Below are positions 1 to 6,630 of a DNA stretch of 6,630 nt, piece after piece. Source of the DNA: Rhodospirillales bacterium (GTDB lineage: Bacteria; Pseudomonadota; Alphaproteobacteria; Acetobacterales; Acetobacteraceae). The notes beneath the pieces are model-generated. The model saw only the letters and a list, made by a program, of their open reading frames with translations, had not been told where the DNA came from and made no database searches. Every line of letters starts with the position of its first letter. The stretch's first letter is position 1. The position numbers and the translations under genes were made by a program. The stretch is taken from NCBI GenBank assembly GCA_018971455.1, contig JAGXAV010000118.1:1-6630 (forward strand), in the 5' to 3' direction.

Positions 1-2178
1 CGCCTGCATATCGACGTGGTTGCCACCCGCACCCTGGCGCCGGTCTTCACGCCCGACACGGCCGGCCTGTCCGGCGAGGGCCTGCTGGCCGCGGCCTGGG
101 TGGCCGACAGCCATGGCAGCGTCCGCCTGCTCGCCGGCGGCTATGCCCATCGGGGCCGCGATTACGTGCTGCGCAGCTGGGGCGATTTCGGCCTCGGCAC
201 GCCCACCGACCTGCCGGCGGCGCATGACACGATCCGCGCCATCCTGGCCCTGCCGGGTGGCGGCGCGGTCTATGCCGCCGAGGATCCCGGCTGGGGCCGC
301 ATTGCGCCCGATGGCGCCATCGCCCAGCGCCCCGATCCGCCGCTCGCCGACCTGCGCCCGGCGCGCGACCAGCGCCTCGCTCTCTCGGCCGATGGCGGGG
401 AGGTGGAATTCGCCTCCTCCAAAGGGCTGCAACGCTTCACCCTGGCGAGCCGGACACTCGCCCCCGCCGCATCGCCGGACGCGGCACTGGCCGCCGCGCG
501 GACCACGGCCCCGGGTCTCAGCCTCACCAACTGGCGCGACACCAGCGCGCCCGCGCTGAACGGCCACCGCCTCCCGCTCGACCCCGACGAGATTGCGCGC
601 AGTGCGGCCATCCTGCCCGACAATTCCGCCGTGCTGCTCGGCACCGACACGCATCTTCGCCTGTTCGCCCGCGATGGGCACGAACTGTCGCGGATCGACA
701 CGCCGGCGCCCGCCTGGGCCGTCAGCGTGGCGGCGAGCGGCGAGGTTGCCGTCGCCGCCCTGCTCGACGGGACGCTGCGCTGGTATGGGCTGAAGGGCGG
801 GCTGTCGGAACGCGCGGCCCTGTTCGCCCATGCCGACGGCAAGCGCTGGGTGCTGTTCACGCCCGCGGGTTTCTTCGACGATTCCGACCTTGGCGGCAAC
901 GATCTGGTCGGCCTGCTGCTCAACCGCGGCGCCAACCAGCAGCCCGACTGGGTGAGCTTCAGCCAAGCCTATCGCCTGCTCTACGCGCCGGCACTGGTGC
1001 AGGCCAGCGTGCTCGGACAGGCCCGGCCGGCGCAGGCCCGGCTCGCCGAACTCGGCAACCTGCGCGATCGCCTGGCCCGCCAGCCGCTGGTCGCGCTGCA
1101 ATCGGCCTGCCTGCCGCAGCCGGATAATTCCTGCACCAGCCTGCCGCTCAAGCCTGGTGAGACGCTGCGCGTGCCGGCCAGCGCCACGCGCCTGCGCCTG
1201 ACCGCCGAGGTGACGCAGCGCGGGCTGGGCATCGGCCCGCTCGATGTCTTCGTCAACGACCGCAACACCGGCCGCACCACCGCCCCGCCCGCCGGCGGCA
1301 CCGTCAGCGTCGATGCGCCGCTCGATCCCGGCGCCAACACCATCGGCCTGCGCATTTACGACAGCGCCGGCGCCATCTTCACGCAGTCGCCGCCGCTGCT
1401 GCTCGATCGCGCGGCCGGCGCGCAGGTGGCCGGGCGCGGCCGGCTGTTCATCCTGTCCGTCGGCATCGATCACTATGTCAACCCGTCGCTGGCGCTGCAC
1501 TACGCCGTCGCCGACGCGCACGCCTTCACCGCCGCGATCAGCAAGGACGCCGCCTCGCTCTACGACAGCGTCAACGTCACCGAACTGCTCGACGGCAAGG
1601 CGACGCGGGCGGACATCCTGGCGGCGTTCGACCGCCTGTCCAGGGAGGTCCGCCCGTCCGACACCTTCCTGTTCTATGTCGCGAGCCACGGCGTGCTGGA
1701 CGAGGAGACCAACCGCTTCCTGCTGGTGCCGGCGGACATGTCCGACATCTCGTCCTGGCAGGCGATGGCGCGGCAATCGATCGACGAGACCACGCTGGTG
1801 GCCACCCTGTCGCGCATCGAGGCGCGCGACGCGCTGCTGTTCCTCGATACCTGTCACTCCGGCAAGGTCACCGCCGACACGCTGGCCAATGTCGGGCACG
1901 AGACCGGCCGCTACATCCTGGCCGCCAGCGGCTCGGTGCAGGAGGCGATGGACAGCTACGACAACCGCAACGGCGTTTTCGTCTATGCCGTGCTGGAGGC
2001 GCTGCACGGCCGCGCCGGCGCGGACGCCGACGGCAACATCGGCGCCCTCACGCTGGGCGAATACGTCTCACGCCGAGTCGGCATCCTGGCGCGCCAGAAG
2101 GGCCATCAGCAGGACGCGGTGTTCCGCACCGCGCAGAGCGACCTGCGCTCCTTCCCGGTGGCGCACATCACGCGCTGA
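1..2178 (+). CDS. Caspase-family (peptidase C14-like) protein with beta-propeller-like N-terminal part; 5' partial
   Basis: Probable cysteine protease of the bacterial caspase-like group; its substrate is unknown. Residues are numbered from the GTG at position 16, but the frame is open to base 1 (preceding codons read RLHID), so the true start lies outside. Residues 1 to about 275 are degenerate WD40/propeller-like repeats, for example around 199-260. WVLFTPAGFF at 278-287 and the following NRG segment resemble the linker often found between propeller and caspase domains in bacteria. Residues about 385-465 look like a beta-rich Ig-like segment (GPLDVFVND, then GANTIGLRIYD). The caspase domain runs from about 476 (RLFILSVGIDHY) to near the end. 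The likely dyad is His558 in FYVASHG and Cys613 in DTCHSG, both intact, followed by a small-subunit-like part (GVFVYAVLEALHG). I see no membrane segment in the visible part. It converges on acnA. The family call is strong; the biological role is open. Confidence 0.9.
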   Translation, partial: RLHIDVVATRTLAPVFTPDTAGLSGEGLLAAAWVADSHGSVRLLAGGYAHRGRDYVLRSWGDFGLGTPTDLPAAHDTIRAILALPGGGAVYAAEDPGWGRIAPDGAIAQRPDPPLADLRPARDQRLALSADGGEVEFASSKGLQRFTLASRTLAPAASPDAALAAARTTAPGLSLTNWRDTSAPALNGHRLPLDPDEIARSAAILPDNSAVLLGTDTHLRLFARDGHELSRIDTPAPAWAVSVAASGEVAVAALLDGTLRWYGLKGGLSERAALFAHADGKRWVLFTPAGFFDDSDLGGNDLVGLLLNRGANQQPDWVSFSQAYRLLYAPALVQASVLGQARPAQARLAELGNLRDRLARQPLVALQSACLPQPDNSCTSLPLKPGETLRVPASATRLRLTAEVTQRGLGIGPLDVFVNDRNTGRTTAPPAGGTVSVDAPLDPGANTIGLRIYDSAGAIFTQSPPLLLDRAAGAQVAGRGRLFILSVGIDHYVNPSLALHYAVADAHAFTAAISKDAASLYDSVNVTELLDGKATRADILAAFDRLSREVRPSDTFLFYVASHGVLDEETNRFLLVPADMSDISSWQAMARQSIDETTLVATLSRIEARDALLFLDTCHSGKVTADTLANVGHETGRYILAASGSVQEAMDSYDNRNGVFVYAVLEALHGRAGADADGNIGALTLGEYVSRRVGILARQKGHQQDAVFRTAQSDLRSFPVAHITR

Positions 2179-2183
2179 GGGCC

Positions 2184-2201
2184 CGGGCGGCAGGCCGCCC
2201 G
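2184..2201. terminator. Candidate bidirectional terminator hairpin between convergent genes
   Basis: A perfect 7-bp inverted repeat (CGGGCGG, loop CAGG, CCGCCCG) fills most of the 24-bp gap between the stop of the caspase-family gene (2178) and the stop of acnA (2203). Its position suits a shared terminator for two convergent genes. No T-tract follows on either strand, so it is not a classical intrinsic terminator, and short GC hairpins arise easily by chance in DNA this GC-rich. Confidence 0.4.
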
Positions 2202-2202
2202 A

Positions 2203-4896
<2,694 letters not shown>

Positions 4897-4901
4897 GGAA
4901 A

Positions 4902-4909
4902 TCCTGCCT
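4902..4909 (-). promoter_or_regulatory. Ribosome binding site of acnA
   Basis: On the minus strand this reads AGGCAGGA, five bases before the ATG at 4896. It decides the acnA start: the resulting protein has the family's normal length, whereas the longer in-frame version beginning at 4989 does not. Confidence 0.7.
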
Positions 4910-5029
4910 TTGCATGGCACCGCGCGGGCCGGCCGGCCGCACGTGGGCGCTGTCTGTTGCTGCGGGAGTCTGCTATCGGCTTTAACCATACGGCATCGGG
5001 ATCGTCCACCCGCGGGGCAGGGCGCGAAC

Positions 5030-5035
5030 AGGAGG
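5030..5035 (+). promoter_or_regulatory. Ribosome binding site of ccmA
   Basis: AGGAGG is a full Shine-Dalgarno match placed four bases before the GTG at 5040. It supports the GTG start, which also gives a CcmA of normal length with the Walker A motif at the expected distance from the N-terminus. Confidence 0.75.
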
Positions 5036-5039
5036 CAGC

Positions 5040-5636
5040 GTGCTCGAAGGCGAGGGTCTGGCGGCGTTCCGTGGCGAGCGCCTGGTGTTCGCCGGCCTAT
5101 CGTTCCGCCTCGCCCGCGGCGGGGCGCTGCTGCTGACGGGGCCCAACGGCGCCGGAAAATCGACCCTGCTCCGTCTGCTCGCCGGCCTCGGCCGGGCGGA
5201 AGCCGGCCGGCTGCTGTGGGACGACGAGGATGCCCTGGCCGATCGCACGGCCCATGCCGGCCGCATCGCCTATCTCGGCCACCAGGATGCCATCAAACCC
5301 GGCCTCACCGCCGCCGAGAATCTGCGGTTCTGGGGGGACATGGCGGCGGTCATGGCGACGCTGGAGGGCGCCGGGCTGGCGCACCTGGCGGAGCTGCCGG
5401 CCCGCTTGCTCTCGGCCGGCCAGAAGCGCCGCCTCGCCCTCGCCCGCCTGACGCTGGCCCGGGCGCCCATCTGGCTGCTCGACGAGCCGACGCTGGGGCT
5501 CGACGCCGCCGCCGTTTCCCGCTTCGGCGACCAGCTCGCCGCTCACCTCGCCCGCGGGGGGCTGGTGGTGGCGGCCACCCATTTGCCGCTGCCGCTGCCG
5601 AAGGCGGGCGAGCTCGTGCTCGGGACTGCCGCCTGA
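5040..5636 (+). CDS. ccmA: Cytochrome c maturation ABC transporter ATP-binding protein CcmA
   Basis: Cytoplasmic ATPase subunit of the CcmABCD complex of system I cytochrome c biogenesis. ATP hydrolysis drives release of heme-loaded CcmE from CcmC. The protein is 198 residues, short like other CcmA, with one complete ABC domain. Walker A is GPNGAGKST at 34-42, the Q-loop Gln82 lies in YLGHQDAIKPGLT (a CcmA-typical stretch followed by AENLRFW), the signature is LSAGQKRRLALARL from 124, Walker B is IWLLDEPT with Asp148 and Glu149, the D-loop is GLD at 153-155 and the H-loop is His181 in ATHLP. The start is GTG with a strong Shine-Dalgarno. It is divergent from acnA, and its stop overlaps the ccmB start by one base, indicating an operon with translational coupling. 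All catalytic motifs are intact; the CcmA call rests on length, the Q-loop region and the adjoining ccmB. Confidence 0.96.
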   Translation: MLEGEGLAAFRGERLVFAGLSFRLARGGALLLTGPNGAGKSTLLRLLAGLGRAEAGRLLWDDEDALADRTAHAGRIAYLGHQDAIKPGLTAAENLRFWGDMAAVMATLEGAGLAHLAELPARLLSAGQKRRLALARLTLARAPIWLLDEPTLGLDAAAVSRFGDQLAAHLARGGLVVAATHLPLPLPKAGELVLGTAA

Positions 5637-6301
5637 TGGCCCGCTTCCTCGCCCTGCTCGCCCGCGAATGGCGCCTTTCGGTGCGGCATGGCGGCGACAC
5701 CCTGGCCGCCCTGCTGTTCTTCGTGCTGGCCGCCTCGCTATTCCCGCTGGCCATCGGCCCCTCGCCCGAGACGCTCGGCCGGATTGCGCCCGGCATCATC
5801 TGGGTCTGCGCGCTGCTCGCCGCCATCCTGCCGCTCGACCGGTTGTTCGGCGCGGATTTCGAGGATGGCTCGCTCGACCAGCTCCTGCTCAGCGGCCTGC
5901 CGCCCCCGGCCATCGCGGCGGCGAAGGCCTGTGCGCATTTTCTCGTCACCGGGCTGCCGCTCCTGCTGGCGGCCGGCCCGCTTGCGGTGATGCTGCGCAT
6001 GCCGCCGGCCGGCATCCCGATCCTGCTCGTGGGTCTGGTCCCGGGCACGATGACGCTGTCGCTGCTCGGCAGTGCCGGGGCGGCGATCGTGCTCGGCGCC
6101 CGGCGCGGGGCCGTTCTGCTGCCGTTGCTGGTGCTGCCGCTGGCCGCCCCGGTGCTGATCTTCGGCACCGCCGCCGCGAGTGCTGCGGCGGACGGGCTCG
6201 CGGCGCGCCCGGCCCTGCTGCTGCTGACCGCGCTGCTCCTCATCGCCCTGCCGCTCTGCCCGCTGGCCGCCGGCGCGGCCTTGCGCAGCGCCGCGGAGTA
6301 G
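5636..6301 (+). CDS. ccmB: Heme exporter / cytochrome c maturation membrane protein CcmB
   Basis: Inner-membrane subunit that pairs with CcmA in the CcmABCD complex. The ATG at 5636 shares its A with the ccmA stop (TGATG) and gives 221 residues, close to the 220 of E. coli CcmB. No good Shine-Dalgarno precedes it, so reinitiation after ccmA is likely. The N-terminus FLALLAREWRLSVRHGGD leads into about six hydrophobic segments, roughly at 23-40, 50-67, 95-118, 124-146, 150-177 and 190-213. The cytoplasmic loop motif FEDGSLDQLLLSGLP at 75-89 is characteristic of CcmB. The same frame is open back through ccmA to 4856, but that upstream part is Arg/Pro-rich shadow translation and not a fusion. 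No ccmC follows: a convergent gene ends five bases downstream. Confidence 0.95.
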   Translation: MARFLALLAREWRLSVRHGGDTLAALLFFVLAASLFPLAIGPSPETLGRIAPGIIWVCALLAAILPLDRLFGADFEDGSLDQLLLSGLPPPAIAAAKACAHFLVTGLPLLLAAGPLAVMLRMPPAGIPILLVGLVPGTMTLSLLGSAGAAIVLGARRGAVLLPLLVLPLAAPVLIFGTAAASAAADGLAARPALLLLTALLLIALPLCPLAAGAALRSAAE

Positions 6302-6306
6302 CGCGC

Positions 6307-6630
6307 TCACCCCGGCTGGTGCGGCGCAGACGAGGACGGGGATGAGGGCGGGGACGACGGCGGGGGCGAAGGGCGGGCGGAGGCCGGAAGCGGCGCCGGC
6401 GCGGAGGGCGCGCCGGTCTCCACGTCGTGCCGGGTATAGGCGGCCAGCTGCTGGGGCGAGGGGATGCTCGCCCGCACGACGCCAGCCCCGTCGTGGAACT
6501 CGATCACCACGATACCGAGCGACGGATCCAGCCGCAGCGACGGATTGGGCAGGTAGCTGACCCCCGCCGGGGCGCTGCCGGCCGGCGCCGGCGCCAGCTC
6601 CGATTGCGCGGGCGCGGTGGCGGCGATCGG
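6307..6630 (-). CDS. Hypothetical protein with FlaG-like segment and Pro/Ser-rich C-terminal tail; 5' partial
   Basis: The frame is open from the right edge to the TGA at 6307-6309, so the 107 visible codons are the C-terminus of a longer protein. An internal GTG at 6510 is possible but would cut through the conserved-looking segment, so the start is more likely outside. The visible part has three zones: an Ala/Pro-rich linker (about 6556-6630), a conserved-looking segment (about 6436-6555) reading SYLPNPSLRLDPSLGIVVIE then FHDGAGVVRASIPSPQQLAAY, and a low-complexity Pro/Ser/Ala tail of about 34 residues. The middle follows the pattern of FlaG-type domains, in which a strand with VV is followed by a D-x-x-G turn and then x-IP-x-x-x-L near the end. 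FlaG is a flagellar accessory protein. This assignment is by eye and tentative; a conserved alphaproteobacterial hypothetical protein is the safe reading. It converges on ccmB with a 5-bp gap. Confidence 0.7.
   Translation of the reverse strand, partial: PIAATAPAQSELAPAPAGSAPAGVSYLPNPSLRLDPSLGIVVIEFHDGAGVVRASIPSPQQLAAYTRHDVETGAPSAPAPLPASARPSPPPSSPPSSPSSSAPHQPG
6338..6377 (+). repeat. G-run tract just downstream of ccmB (possible G-quadruplex on + strand)
   Basis: The plus strand carries six runs of three or more G within 40 bases (6338-6341, 6346-6348, 6350-6353, 6362-6366, 6371-6373 and 6375-6377). Loops are 1-8 bases, one of them slightly longer than the usual seven-base limit. It encodes part of the Pro/Ser-rich tail of the minus-strand gene, since CCC/CCG/TCC codons read as G-runs on the other strand. 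It would lie in the 3' part of any ccmAB transcript that reads past the stop. The coding constraint alone could explain it. Confidence 0.35.

Larger units (their letters stand above)
4897..5039. promoter_or_regulatory. Divergent acnA/ccmA intergenic region
   Basis: These 143 bp separate two divergently transcribed genes, so both promoters are expected here or slightly inside the neighbours. No strong sigma-70 promoter is visible. On the plus strand TTGCTG (4957-4962), an 18-bp gap and TTTAAC (4981-4986) form a weak candidate for ccmA; 4975-4990 is the most AT-rich stretch nearby. Near acnA lie a self-complementary GGCCGGCCGGCC (4927-4938) and the palindrome CACGTG (4940-4945), which would fall in the acnA leader if transcription starts upstream of them. 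I do not see an Irr/ICE-type or IscR-type iron-response site that I could defend. Confidence 0.5.

Noticed and set aside
4897..4989. A 31-residue N-terminal extension of AcnA starting at 4989
   Set aside because: The start at 4896 has a good ribosome binding site and gives the usual 897 residues; the extension looks like translated leader DNA.
5350..6243. A 297-codon minus-strand frame antisense to ccmA and ccmB
   Set aside because: It is Arg/Ala/Ser/Pro low-complexity shadow translation; both plus-strand genes are well supported.
6265..6280. A 6-bp inverted repeat (GGCCGC, loop CGGC, GCGGCC) near the 3' end of ccmB, considered as a terminator
   Set aside because: It lies inside the ccmB coding sequence, encodes ordinary Ala/Gly residues and has no T-tract; too likely by chance to list as a feature.

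Overview
The window is GC-rich DNA (mostly G/C third codon positions) that looks chromosomal and alphaproteobacterial, probably Rhodospirillales/Acetobacteraceae-like. This assignment is inferred from base composition, the character of the AcnA and CcmAB proteins, and the acnA/ccmA head-to-head arrangement I know from alphaproteobacteria. No database search was possible. I see no tRNA, rRNA, IS element, CRISPR array or integrase.

Layout. Positions 1-2178 (+) hold the C-terminal 726 codons of a caspase-family (peptidase C14-like) protein: a beta-propeller-like region, a short Ig-like segment and a caspase fold with an intact His/Cys dyad. The reading frame is open at the left edge, so the true N-terminus is outside. 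A 24-bp gap with a small perfect GC hairpin (2184-2201) separates it from the convergent gene acnA (2203-4896, -), a full-length 897-residue aconitate hydratase. A 143-bp divergent region (4897-5039) carries the two ribosome binding sites and presumably both promoters. Then come ccmA (5040-5636, +) and ccmB (5636-6301, +), overlapping by one base (TGATG). They encode the ATPase and a membrane subunit of the cytochrome c maturation ABC transporter. Five bases after ccmB, a convergent gene (6307-6630, -) ends. It enters from beyond the right edge and encodes a protein with a FlaG-like conserved segment and a Pro/Ser/Ala-rich tail.

How the genes relate. acnA (TCA cycle, 4Fe-4S enzyme) and ccmAB (heme handling for c-type cytochromes) both serve respiratory metabolism and share an upstream region, so shared control is plausible but not shown. 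The caspase-like protein and the FlaG-like protein are each convergent with this block and are probably unrelated transcription units. The least ordinary items are the multidomain caspase-like protein, the absence of ccmC directly after ccmB, and the partial FlaG-like protein. I found no convincing previously undescribed system in this window.
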